Assembly (NCBI GenBank): GCA_016873805.1 | Contig: VGVZ01000020.1 | Coordinates: forward strand, 1-58,498 | Length of the DNA: 58,498 nucleotides | Direction: 5' to 3' | Source: Ignavibacteria bacterium | Lineage (GTDB): Bacteria; Bacteroidota; Ignavibacteria; UBA10030 | Part shown: positions 36,144-44,113 of the stretch, one piece after another | How the letters are laid out: every line of letters begins with the position of its first letter | Position numbering within the stretch: position 1 is the stretch's first letter | Translations under genes and position numbers: made by a program | The notes under the pieces: model-generated | Told to the model about the DNA's origin: nothing | The model's input: only the letters and a program-made list of their open reading frames with translations | Databases searched by the model: none

Positions 36144-36281
36144 TCAGCGCGGTGCCGATTGCGTGGCTTGCGGCTGTGCAGAGGCCTTCACACCACGCTT
36201 TCTTTTCTTTCGCGGACGAGTCTTGCCGTATGTGCCTCGCCAAATCTTGCTTCGGCGAGAGCGCCGATCTCCTTTTCCCAT
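36144..36281 (-). CDS. thx: 30S ribosomal protein THX
   Basis: A 45-codon gene. The start [20 protein letters not shown] and the following basic [10 protein letters not shown] are nearly identical to the Thermus Thx peptide that binds at the head of 16S rRNA. The C-terminal 15 residues are an extra Ala/Gln-rich tail. GGGGG lies upstream of the ATG at 36281 and a well-formed promoter lies upstream at 36354-36382. THX genes are common in Bacteroidota relatives and easily missed because of their size. Confidence 0.93.
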   Translation of the reverse strand: MGKGDRRSRRSKIWRGTYGKTRPRKKRKRGVKASAQPQATQSAPR

Positions 36282-36353
36282 GTCTTATCCCCCTGGATGG
36301 TAATATTCCTTGCAATCCCCTGCGTCGATATGCTCGAATCGCAGGGTCCTATG

Positions 36354-36382
36354 ATTGTACAAATGAGCCGGGGAGAAATCAA
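36354..36382 (-). promoter_or_regulatory. Candidate promoter of the THX gene
   Basis: Minus strand TTGATT (36382-36377), 17-base spacer, TACAAT (36359-36354), giving a start near 36347 and a leader of about 65 bases. The region 36383-36572 upstream holds no supported gene. Confidence 0.65.
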
Positions 36383-36572
36383 GCGCGATCGGAATGGCCG
36401 TGTCAAAAAGACGCTATGAAGATTCATTTTGCAACGAATATTGTTGAACAAAAGTCCGTGACGCGGATTATGTACATATGGGTGCGGCCAGAAGCCTCAT
36501 GACATGTCTCCGGCCTCCGTGAAAATCACAAGAAGCTTTCATTCAGTATCATTGTTCAGGTGGAGGAATACC

Positions 36573-37847
36573 ATGCGAACAATATTAGTTGGATTGTCGA
36601 TCCTTGTGCTACTGCCGCTGCTGGTCGAGGGATGCGGCGAGCGCACTGAAGAGATCGAGCGACCGGAACGTATCGTCAGTATGCGCGAAGTGGTCTATGA
36701 TCGAACGACATACGTTAAGCTGGCCGGTCTCTGGAGAGCCTACAATGACCGCTTTCCGTCAGAGGATGCATACGCCAATTGGATGTATGCCGCGCGCTAT
36801 GCACAAGATCCTGACTACGAGTCGCTTCTGAAAGCAGGCCGAAGCCGCTATCCGGCCAATCCGGTTCTCCTGTACCTCGATGCAATGGTCCATCACGGCC
36901 GATCGGGTGACCTTGAGGCACAGCATCTCCTTGAGCGAGCCACCCGACTCGATCCGTCGTTTATGGATCCGTGGTTTTCGCTTGTCATTCATTACATGGA
37001 GAGACGCGATCTGGAACGGCTTGATGCTGTTCTCCGTCGGTTGCTCGAGTCAGGCGCAGTTCAGGATGAGGTGATGGATTTCTCGTACAACATGATGTCT
37101 CTTCTCGAAAAGAACGCAATCCTGATCACAAACGGTGATAATGATACCTACCCCGGTTGGATCCTTGGGCGGATCGTCAAGCACAGACCGGACATAACGA
37201 TCGTCAACCGTTCGCTACTCAATACTGATTGGTACCCGGATTTCCTTGCGCAGGTCAATGGCGTTGTCATCTTGTCTTCGAAGAGATTGGAGAGTCTTCG
37301 GAAAGAAACCATGAACGCGATCAAAGAAGGGAAAAGGAAGATGCCGGAGGGAGGTCCGTTTTCCGATATGCTGATCGAGAGTTTGATTGACGCAGCAGAG
37401 CGGTCGGGACGACCAGTCTACTTCGCACATACGCTTGGATCATCCGAGACAATCGATTGGTACCGAAAGAACGGTCGAAGTCTCGGACTCGCCACGCTGG
37501 TGACGCAATCAAGAGATTCGTACAGTGTTCAACTCAAGCGAATGGCGAAGAGGTGGACGGAACAATTTCGTACGGCGGGAGTAGAAAGCTGGCGCGTGAA
37601 GCATGCCCCGCCAGCGATGGCAGGACGGCAGATCGTTACTAACTATGTTGCCGGATTGTATGCTGTTCTCGATGCAATTACTCAGCATGCACCCGAGTAC
37701 CGGAAAGCTCTCTTTACGTGGTATGTGGACTATGCTCGCGACGTTACCGCTCCGAAATTCACTGAGTCGATGGACGCTGCCTGGTGCAAGATTTCCGACG
37801 TGAAAGAGATTCGCGAGTGGTGTCGTAACCGAATGACAATCGAATGA
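36573..37847 (+). CDS. Lipoprotein with TPR-like region and DUF2723-C-terminal-like domain
   Basis: A 424-residue lipoprotein: signal MRTILVGLSILVLLPLLVEGC with lipobox LVEGC. Residues 55-190 look like helical TPR-type repeats (for example YPANPVLLYLDAMVHHGRSG). The segment ILITNGDNDTYPGWILGRIVKHRPDITIVNRSLLNTDWY closely resembles the soluble C-terminal part of DUF2723 glycosyltransferase-like membrane proteins of Bacteroidota, here without the membrane helices. The ATG at 36573 follows GGAGGAATACC. It overlaps the downstream sigma factor gene by four bases. Confidence 0.72.
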   Translation: MRTILVGLSILVLLPLLVEGCGERTEEIERPERIVSMREVVYDRTTYVKLAGLWRAYNDRFPSEDAYANWMYAARYAQDPDYESLLKAGRSRYPANPVLLYLDAMVHHGRSGDLEAQHLLERATRLDPSFMDPWFSLVIHYMERRDLERLDAVLRRLLESGAVQDEVMDFSYNMMSLLEKNAILITNGDNDTYPGWILGRIVKHRPDITIVNRSLLNTDWYPDFLAQVNGVVILSSKRLESLRKETMNAIKEGKRKMPEGGPFSDMLIESLIDAAERSGRPVYFAHTLGSSETIDWYRKNGRSLGLATLVTQSRDSYSVQLKRMAKRWTEQFRTAGVESWRVKHAPPAMAGRQIVTNYVAGLYAVLDAITQHAPEYRKALFTWYVDYARDVTAPKFTESMDAAWCKISDVKEIREWCRNRMTIE

Positions 37848-38377
37848 TATCGGATTGGGAATACCTCGGTCGTGCACGGAACGGTGAGGAGGAGGCATGG
37901 CGTCTCCTCTTCGAGCGTCACTATGGGGCACTGGTCCGGATGTCCGCGCTGATTATCGGTTCAATCGATACCGCCAAGGATATTGCACAGGAGGCATTCA
38001 CGTGTCTCCTGCACGATCGGAATGAACATCACGGCGGGAGTTTCCGCGCGTATGTCTCGACCATCGCCTTTCGGCTCGCTCTCAAAGAGAAAGCACGCGT
38101 GCGCCGCATTGGGCAATCTGGTCATCCCGAATCGGCGGATGATTCATACTCTCCGCTTCACTCTGTCATGCAGCGGGAAGAACAGAGGCATCTTGTTCGA
38201 GTGATTCACATGCTTCCCGATCAATACAGGGAGACAATCGTTCTCCGGTTCTACGGTGAACTGAGCTATGAGGAAATGGCCGAGACCTTGGGGGTGCCGG
38301 TCGGAACGGTGAAGTCGCGGATCTTCTATGCGGTGAAAGAATGTCGAAAACTGATGAAGAAAAGAGGTATGCTATGA
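37844..38377 (+). CDS. ECF-type RNA polymerase sigma factor
   Basis: A 177-residue sigma70-family protein with only regions 2 and 4. Region 2 includes YGALVRMSALIIGSIDTAKD and DIAQEAF; region 4 has the helix-turn-helix LSYEEMAETLGVPVGTVKSRIF. It starts within the stop of the lipoprotein gene and ends within the start of the anti-sigma gene (ATGA both times), a tightly coupled trio. Group within the ECF classes cannot be told by eye. Confidence 0.92.
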   Translation: MISDWEYLGRARNGEEEAWRLLFERHYGALVRMSALIIGSIDTAKDIAQEAFTCLLHDRNEHHGGSFRAYVSTIAFRLALKEKARVRRIGQSGHPESADDSYSPLHSVMQREEQRHLVRVIHMLPDQYRETIVLRFYGELSYEEMAETLGVPVGTVKSRIFYAVKECRKLMKKRGML

Positions 38378-38748
38378 CACGACATGTGAAGAATGATGAG
38401 CTCCTGAAATATCAGATGGATCTGCTGGAGGAGGGGAAGGCGAAATCGATCCGTCAACATCTGAAGAGATGCAGAACCTGCAGGTCAGCTCTCGACAGAG
38501 CGAAAGCAGATCTGCATGTGATTGGGGGTTTCAATCCGGAGATGGAGATCATTGTACCGCCGTTACCGACCAGTTCTTCCAGTCGTGTGCAATCCTTCCT
38601 TCGCGTTGCGGCAATTCTCGCCATTGGATTTTTGCTCGGTGTGCTTACCTCAGAGTCGTTGCGATCCCCTGCGGTGGAAATCGTCCCTCAGCATTTTGTC
38701 GGAAGTCCTCCGGCAACGACTGTGGGACAGTTTACGGTGTGTCCGTAG
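38374..38748 (+). CDS. Membrane anti-sigma factor with zinc-finger motif
   Basis: A 124-residue protein. The N-terminus has the anti-sigma zinc motif His-x3-Cys-x2-Cys (IRQHLKRCRTCRS), then one membrane helix (about residues 75-95, FLRVAAILAIGFLLGVLTS) and a short outer tail. It overlaps the sigma gene, as expected for its regulator. The outside domain is very small, so sensing may depend on a partner such as the upstream lipoprotein; that is inference. Confidence 0.85.
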   Translation: MTRHVKNDELLKYQMDLLEEGKAKSIRQHLKRCRTCRSALDRAKADLHVIGGFNPEMEIIVPPLPTSSSSRVQSFLRVAAILAIGFLLGVLTSESLRSPAVEIVPQHFVGSPPATTVGQFTVCP

Positions 38749-38796
38749 CGGATTCGTTCGCGCCCTTCGGAAGGCTTCTTAGGTTGTTTTAAGAAT

Positions 38797-38946
38797 CCTT
38801 CCCCAACGGGGTCCTGCGGACGAAGGTTCTCCGCTCATGCCCCCCCTTCGGAAGGACGGCCGTCCCGGCCTTCCATCCCACTGTCACGGTCCCCACCTTC
38901 ACGATGTTTCGGTGGGCAAGCGTACCGTGACAGTGGAAAGCCCGCG
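38797..38946. repeat. Composite palindromic repeat, second locus (module B-A)
   Basis: Module B (38797-38826) and module A (about 38845-38946) in the same order as at 32645-32785. In this A copy the outer arms CTGTCACGGT (38881-38890) and ACCGTGACAG (38924-38933) are kept, but the 4-base loop is replaced by a longer insert with its own stem CCCACC/GGTGGG. The preserved outer pairing with a changed loop suggests selection for, or spread by, the hairpin form. Confidence 0.8.
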
Positions 38947-38965
38947 GTGGGATCGTGGTTGTACG

Positions 38966-38997
38966 CCGATCGTCGCGGAGTGGTCCGCGACGATCGG
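38966..38997. repeat. Perfect 14-bp inverted repeat
   Basis: CCGATCGTCGCGGA (38966-38979) and its exact complement (38984-38997) around the loop GTGG. There is no T-run on either side, so it is not a standard terminator. It lies directly after the composite repeat. Confidence 0.7.
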
Positions 38998-39054
38998 AGG
39001 AGCTACGTTGGTCTGAGATCCAGACGACTCTGATTCTCGTTCAGTACAAAGAAA

Positions 39055-39187
39055 ACGGGTCTGTCTCAGAAGTCCTCCTTGAAGCGAAATCGTCAGGCTG
39101 AGCGCAGTCGAAGCCACGATTTCGCTCCAATGTCACAATTCGACTTCGCTCACTGTGACTCTCGGTGATCTTTTGGGACAGCCCCGT
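39055..39187. mobile_element. Candidate MITE-like element with imperfect terminal inverted repeats
   Basis: Ends read ACGGGTCTGTCTCAGAAG (left) and, complemented from the right, ACGGGGCTGTCCCAAAAG: 15 of 18 positions match. GGG-CTGTC-CAAAAG ends are typical of some DNA transposons. Inside is an 11-bp inverted repeat AGCGAAATCGT (39083-39093, 39116-39126) and two opposed copies of a GAGCGnAGTCGAA core (39100-39112 and 39139-39151). No transposase is encoded. No clear target duplication was found by eye. Confidence 0.45.
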
Positions 39188-39212
39188 CTTTTTTTGTGCA
39201 ACCCTGAATTTC

Positions 39213-40703
39213 TCAGCCTCCTTTGCCGTGAGGCGTCCGCGCGCTGATGAATATGCCGCCGATTCCGATGACGAGCATGATCGCCGCCTGCATCAGAGTC
39301 TTGTACGAAATTGTCTCGCCTGCCATCGTTGAGTCGTACAGGAACCAACCTCCCAGGAGAATCAGAATCGTGTAGATCCCCATCATGATCCTGCGCGCGC
39401 GGGCATTGGTCTCGGGCGTGTCTGCCGCGAAAAAGTAATTATAGAGAATCAGTCCGGCCATAGCCAGCACACCGAGTCCGGCAAAAATCAACCAAAAGGT
39501 CTGCAGTTCCCCTTCGACTCCCGTTTGGCCGACGAGAGGCTTCAGCATTGATTCGTACATCGTGCCTCCCAGATTTGATCCTACCAGACTTCCGATCACG
39601 CCATAGAGGAAGGCGTATCCCATGTAGACGGCCTTGGATTCCGACGGCGCAACGAGTCCCACATAGCTGTAGTATTTCGGATGCGCGGTCATTTCCCCGA
39701 TGGAAAAGATCACGATACCGGCTATGAGGACCCAAACGCTCGGTGAAAGCGAAAGGCAAAGAAAACCGATGGAGCCGATCACGATACCGCCGACCATTGT
39801 GTTGAGCGCCTTCAGGTTTTTCACCACTTTACTGACCACAACCTGCAGGAGAATGATCGTCCCGGCGTTGAGGACAACGACGTGCTCGACGTCAAACGTG
39901 ATAGTGATCCCAATGGAGCCGAGCAAGGCATCGACGGGCGCTGTGTCCACAAAATCCCGCATGTACCATAGAATTGAACCGAAGTTCTGGAAGTAGAGAA
40001 TCCAGAATCCGGAATAGACAAAAATCATCAGCATAAACCGTGCGTCGCCAAGAACCATCGCGGCCCCTTTGAGCACATCACGCAATGTCTTTGTGCTGGC
40101 TGGCCGATCAGGATCCTTGAAGAAGAAGAGCGTCGGAATGAACATCAGCGCGCAGTAGATCGACGACGCAATAAAGACATAACTCCACGAGAATCCCTTC
40201 AACACTGAAACCACGAGCGGCGCGAGAAATGCCCCGAGGTTGATCATCCAGTAATAAATTCCAAAGCCGAGTCCGGAATTTTCCTCGGTTGTCGTCCGGG
40301 CAACCGTTCCGGTGATGATCGGCTTGAACAGGCCGGAACCGGTGGCCATCACGAGGAGCGCCGCGAAGACCGCCCCATACGTTGTCATCTGCCCCGAGAG
40401 GAAGTAGCCGGTCGAAAGAAGAGCGAACGCAAACAGGAGCATTCGCCGGTAGCCGTACCGATCGGCAAGAGCTCCGCCAATGATCGGAACAACATACGTG
40501 AGCGCGTAGATTAGTCCCTGGAGGAACCCAACCTCCTGCGGGGAGAATCCCAATCCCCCCTCCATGACGGAATTCGTCAGATAGACGGCGAGGATGGAGT
40601 TCATACCATAGTAAGCCCCTCGCTCGAACAGCTCCATGATGTTTGCGCTCCAGAAGACTCGCGGAAAGGAACGCATAAGACTCAGGGTCGATTGTTTCGC
40701 CAT
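39213..40703 (-). CDS. POT/PTR family proton-coupled peptide transporter
   Basis: A 496-residue major-facilitator protein with about 14 hydrophobic segments. The first helix carries NIMELFERGAYYGMNSILAV, fitting the ExxER-type motif needed for proton coupling in peptide transporters; the loop ALADRYGYRRMLL and FALLSTGYFLSGQ fit PTR2 signatures. It likely imports di- and tripeptides, in line with the many peptidases around it. The start at 40703 (MAKQST) is behind GAAGGG; longer frames look artificial. Confidence 0.88.
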   Translation of the reverse strand: MAKQSTLSLMRSFPRVFWSANIMELFERGAYYGMNSILAVYLTNSVMEGGLGFSPQEVGFLQGLIYALTYVVPIIGGALADRYGYRRMLLFAFALLSTGYFLSGQMTTYGAVFAALLVMATGSGLFKPIITGTVARTTTEENSGLGFGIYYWMINLGAFLAPLVVSVLKGFSWSYVFIASSIYCALMFIPTLFFFKDPDRPASTKTLRDVLKGAAMVLGDARFMLMIFVYSGFWILYFQNFGSILWYMRDFVDTAPVDALLGSIGITITFDVEHVVVLNAGTIILLQVVVSKVVKNLKALNTMVGGIVIGSIGFLCLSLSPSVWVLIAGIVIFSIGEMTAHPKYYSYVGLVAPSESKAVYMGYAFLYGVIGSLVGSNLGGTMYESMLKPLVGQTGVEGELQTFWLIFAGLGVLAMAGLILYNYFFAADTPETNARARRIMMGIYTILILLGGWFLYDSTMAGETISYKTLMQAAIMLVIGIGGIFISARTPHGKGG

Positions 40704-40833
40704 AGCAAACCCTTCGATTGGTGAGGACGTCGGTGTGGAAAAAAAGCCACCGAGAAAATAGCGACTTCTTCCCATCCATCAAAGGAGAATCGGAGGAAAT
40801 CGGCATGCAGTCGAAAATTGACAACAACGAAAG

Positions 40834-40862
40834 AGGAGAGACAAGAATTCCTCTCCTTTTTC
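40834..40862. terminator. Hairpin between transketolase and the POT gene
   Basis: AGGAGAG (40834-40840) pairs with CTCTCCT (40851-40857). The T-run follows on the plus strand, while on the minus strand, where transketolase is read, the tail is only moderately U-rich (CTTTCGTTGTTG). It may end transketolase transcripts weakly. Confidence 0.45.
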
Positions 40863-40886
40863 GCAACCGTGAAGGTGGTCTGAAGG

Positions 40887-42887
40887 TTAACCCAGCATCG
40901 TTTTCGCCCTGCTGACAATGTTCTCTACCGTAAATCCGTACTCCATCATGAGCGTCTGATAGGGGGCCGAAGCGCCGAATGTTCTGATACCGATGATCTC
41001 TCCCGCGTCCCCCACATACTTTTCCCATCCCATCGGGGATCCGGCTTCGATCGCAATCCGCTTCTTCACGCTGGAGGGGAACACTCGCTCTTTGTACTCG
41101 CCCGACTGTCGTTCGAACAACTCCCACGACGGCATGCTCACGACGCGCGCGGCGATCTTCTCTTTGCTCAACGCATCAGCCGCGGCGAGGGCAAGGAAAA
41201 CTTCCGAACCCGATGCGACAAGGATGATCTGCGGATTCCCCGATTCGTGTGTGAGGAGGTAGCCGCCTTTGATCAGTCCGTCGGCAGAGGGATACTTCGT
41301 ACGATCGAGTGTCGGGAGCTTCTGTCGTGTGAGCGCGAGGGCGATAGGTCCCGAGGTATACTCGATGGCACATTTCCACGCAACCGCCGTTTCATTCGCA
41401 TCCGCAGGCCGGATCACGATGATATTCGGGATGACCCGCAACGCCGCAATCTGTTCGATGGGTTGATGCGTCGGTCCGTCTTCACCAAGCCCGATGCTGT
41501 CGTGTGTGAAAACATAGACCGGCCTGATTCCCATCAGCGCGGCAAGACGAATTGGCGGACGCATATAGTCGGAGAACACCAGGAACGTGCCGCCGTAGGG
41601 AATGATTCCGTCAGTCAGTGCCATCCCATTCAGGATGGAACCCATCGCATGTTCACGTACTCCGAAGTGAACATTTCGACCGTCAAAGCTCTTGGCTTGA
41701 AAGACGGGAAATCCTTTCAGAAACGTATTGCTGGACGGAGCGAGGTCGGCAGAGCCGCCGATGAGGGTTGGGAGATGCGGTGCAACCGCATTGAGGACTT
41801 TTCCCGATGCTTCGCGGGTTGCCATTCCCGATTCCGGACTGAAAACCGGAATGGCTTTCTTCCACTCGTCGCCAAACTCGAGATTGCGCATCCGTTCAAG
41901 TTCGCTCGCGAGATCGGGGAATTGTTTCCGGTATGACTCGAACAGGGTCTTCCATTCACCTTCGGTTCTCCTCCCGCGATCGACGGCCGAGCGGAACTGT
42001 TGCAGCGCGGGCTCCGGAATGTAGAATACCTTGTCCGGATCCCATCCAAGACTCTTCTTGGTAAGCTTGACCTCTTCTTCGCCGAGAGGCGAGCCGTGCG
42101 ATTCTGCAGTATCTTGTTTGTTGGGACTTCCGTACCCGATGTGCGTCCGAACCTTGATCAAGTGGGGCCGGTCGGGAATCGTCGAAGCCGCTTTGATCGC
42201 CGACTCAATTGCCGCGAGATCGTTGCCATCGGCGACGGATTGCACGTGCCAGCCGTACGCCTCGAATCGTTTTTCGACATCTTCCGTGAATGCGAGGTCG
42301 GTCGATCCGTCGATGCTGATGTGATTGTCGTCGTACAAGTAGATGATGTTTCCAAGTTTTAAGTGAGCGGCCAACGAAGCCGCCTCAGAGGAGACACCCT
42401 CCATCAAATCCCCGTCGCTCACAATTCCATAGGTCAGATAGTTGACGATCGGAAAGTCAGTTCTGTTATATCGCGCGGCGAGGAATTTCTGGGCGATTGC
42501 CATGCCGACACCCGTTGAGAATCCCTGGCCGAGAGGCCCCGTCGTCATTTCCACGCCGGCCGTGTGGCCGAATTCCGGATGACCCGGCGTTTTACTCTTC
42601 CACTGTCGGAATCGCTGAAGCTCTTCAAGCGAAAGATCGTACCCCGAGAGGTGAAGGAGACTGTAGAGAAGCATGGAGCCGTGTCCGGCGGAGAGGATGA
42701 AGCGATCCCGATTGTGCCATTTCGGGTTCTCGGGATTGTGACGAAGGAATCGAGCCCAAAGGACGTACGCCATTGGCGCCGCCCCCATCGGCATTCCGGG
42801 ATGACCGGAGTTGGCTTTCTGAACGCCGTCCATCGAGAGCGTGCGAATCGTGTTGATGCAAAGCTGGTCGAGATTCTGATTGTTCAT
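40887..42887 (-). CDS. tkt: Transketolase
   Basis: A 666-residue thiamine-diphosphate enzyme of the pentose phosphate pathway. Visible are [36 protein letters not shown], the TPP/metal motif [20 protein letters not shown] ... [10 protein letters not shown], and [20 protein letters not shown] in the pyrimidine domain. Length and order are standard. It has its own promoter at 42928-42956 and is followed by the POT gene on the same strand after 183 bases. Confidence 0.96.
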   Translation of the reverse strand: MNNQNLDQLCINTIRTLSMDGVQKANSGHPGMPMGAAPMAYVLWARFLRHNPENPKWHNRDRFILSAGHGSMLLYSLLHLSGYDLSLEELQRFRQWKSKTPGHPEFGHTAGVEMTTGPLGQGFSTGVGMAIAQKFLAARYNRTDFPIVNYLTYGIVSDGDLMEGVSSEAASLAAHLKLGNIIYLYDDNHISIDGSTDLAFTEDVEKRFEAYGWHVQSVADGNDLAAIESAIKAASTIPDRPHLIKVRTHIGYGSPNKQDTAESHGSPLGEEEVKLTKKSLGWDPDKVFYIPEPALQQFRSAVDRGRRTEGEWKTLFESYRKQFPDLASELERMRNLEFGDEWKKAIPVFSPESGMATREASGKVLNAVAPHLPTLIGGSADLAPSSNTFLKGFPVFQAKSFDGRNVHFGVREHAMGSILNGMALTDGIIPYGGTFLVFSDYMRPPIRLAALMGIRPVYVFTHDSIGLGEDGPTHQPIEQIAALRVIPNIIVIRPADANETAVAWKCAIEYTSGPIALALTRQKLPTLDRTKYPSADGLIKGGYLLTHESGNPQIILVASGSEVFLALAAADALSKEKIAARVVSMPSWELFERQSGEYKERVFPSSVKKRIAIEAGSPMGWEKYVGDAGEIIGIRTFGASAPYQTLMMEYGFTVENIVSRAKTMLG

Positions 42888-42927
42888 GTGAGATCCGCTA
42901 AGTATTCATTCATGCAAAAGTGACAAC

Positions 42928-42956
42928 AAGATACAGAACTCTCGGAAATATTCCAA
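42928..42956 (-). promoter_or_regulatory. Candidate promoter of transketolase
   Basis: Minus strand TTGGAA (42956-42951), 17-base spacer, TATCTT (42933-42928); predicted start near 42921, about 34 bases before the ATG. Confidence 0.55.
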
Positions 42957-43024
42957 CGCGCAGGATGATAGGGCTGAGGGAAATGAAGAGAAGGAAAGGT
43001 AGGAAGGAGGAATGCCTTGGAAGA

Positions 43025-43099
43025 GGGGACCGGAGATCTGTGCTCGGCAGATCTCCCTGTCCCAACTCAGTTTCCGATAGCGTTCGGAGAAATCTCCGA
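43025..43099. repeat. Two adjacent hairpins in the tkt-osmC intergenic region
   Basis: GGAGATCTG (43032-43040) pairs with CAGATCTCC (43048-43056), extended by GGGAC/GTCCC outside; then TCGGAGA (43084-43090) pairs with TCTCCGA (43093-43099). No T-run. The rest of the 233-base gap (42888-43120) holds the tkt promoter and no gene. Confidence 0.55.
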
Positions 43100-43120
43100 C
43101 GTCGGGTAACTCAAACGAAT

Positions 43121-43555
43121 CTATGTTTCGGACGGAGACTTAATTTGATACGAGTGTGACATCTTTGCGCTGGCGCCAAGAATCGCCGAGACGGAGCAGT
43201 ACTTGGTCTTCGAAAGTTCGATCGCCCGCTCAACATCCTCAAGTTTCAATCCGTCGCCGTAGAAGAGATATTCCACATGGATATCGGTGAAGATGCGAGG
43301 ATGCTCTTCTCGTTCTGTTCCCGTGACTTTGATTCCGAATCCTGTCAGGGGAGCTCGCTTCTTCTTGAGGATTGGAATGACGTCCATCGCCGTGCATCCG
43401 GCGAGCGCCATGAGCACGAGCTCTTTCGGCTTCGGCGCTCCGCTCGATCCGCCGAGTTCGGGATCACCGTCCATCATGATCCAGTGGTTTGAATCTCCTT
43501 TTGCAGCCAGCGTGATTCCATTCAACTGCCGCAGTTCAACGGTCTTCGTTGTCAT
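43121..43555 (-). CDS. OsmC-family peroxidase-like protein
   Basis: A 144-residue protein with the two redox cysteines of the OsmC/Ohr family: LMALAGCTAMDVIPI and the later KTKYCSVSAILG. Such proteins reduce organic hydroperoxides with thiols. The subgroup is the YhfA/OsmC-like one, with no long N-terminal domain. A strong AAAGGAG site fixes the ATG at 43555. Promoter-like boxes lie upstream. Confidence 0.9.
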   Translation of the reverse strand: MTTKTVELRQLNGITLAAKGDSNHWIMMDGDPELGGSSGAPKPKELVLMALAGCTAMDVIPILKKKRAPLTGFGIKVTGTEREEHPRIFTDIHVEYLFYGDGLKLEDVERAIELSKTKYCSVSAILGASAKMSHSYQIKSPSET

Positions 43556-43593
43556 GTATCTCCTTTCTGCGAATTGAGGTGCCTGTCCATCGC

Positions 43594-43622
43594 AAAGTAT
43601 GATGGAAATATGACCCACGCAA
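43594..43622 (-). promoter_or_regulatory. Candidate promoter of the OsmC gene
   Basis: Minus strand TTGCGT (43622-43617), 17-base spacer, TACTTT (43599-43594); predicted start near 43587. Confidence 0.5.
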
Positions 43623-43701
43623 GGAGCAGTGAAACGATCGTGACGGCGTCAAGGTGACACGACGGTACACGACCATCACATCACCGCTCCTGAAATATCA
43701 T

Positions 43702-43920
43702 TTACGCGCTCTGTTGCGAACTTGCCTTCTTGGTTGATAATTTGAACGGCGCGTACAGCGGACAGAAACCAACAAAGCTGGTTATGACGAAAATGACCGC
43801 AAACAGGCCGAGAATGCCGGCAGCCAACCCGGTGATCTGATCGGTGAGATAGAGCAATCCGATAACGATCGCTGCGAGGATTCGGACAACTCGATCAACC
43901 GTCCCCATATTCGTCTTCAT
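43702..43920 (-). CDS. DUF2892 small membrane protein
   Basis: A 72-residue protein with two membrane helices (about 9-28 and 32-52) and the family pattern MKTNMGTVDRVVRILAA ... VGFCPLYAPFKLST. The Cys-Pro-Leu-Tyr end matches the membrane part of YgaP-like rhodaneses. AAAGGAACG precedes the ATG. It is divergent from a rhodanese-containing gene, a link that may be meaningful because DUF2892 is often fused to rhodanese. Confidence 0.88.
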   Translation of the reverse strand: MKTNMGTVDRVVRILAAIVIGLLYLTDQITGLAAGILGLFAVIFVITSFVGFCPLYAPFKLSTKKASSQQSA

Positions 43921-44055
43921 CGTTCGTTCCTTTCAAATGATCCGTGTGAGAGTGTTTCCAAAAGCATTAGGTTACCATATGATGCAGCAAAATAGAAAAG
44001 GGGTCAGAGATTCGGAAAGATCGTTCCTAGCCCGCTATCCTTCAAGGATTGAGGA

Positions 44056-44085
44056 TTGTATCAGTAGCCAGTTTCTTCGTATCTT
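44056..44085 (+). promoter_or_regulatory. Candidate promoter of the MoeB-rhodanese gene
   Basis: TTGTAT (44056-44061), 18-base spacer, TATCTT (44080-44085). Its position inside an in-frame upstream extension supports starting the gene at 44114 rather than earlier. Confidence 0.45.
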
Positions 44086-44113
44086 GGAAAAGACTGTTGG
44101 CAGGCCATCTCGT

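Noticed and set aside
36022-36503. Longer overlapping minus-strand ORFs around the THX gene
   Set aside because: The 45-codon THX frame in the third phase explains the region, with promoter and ribosome site; the longer frames have neither.
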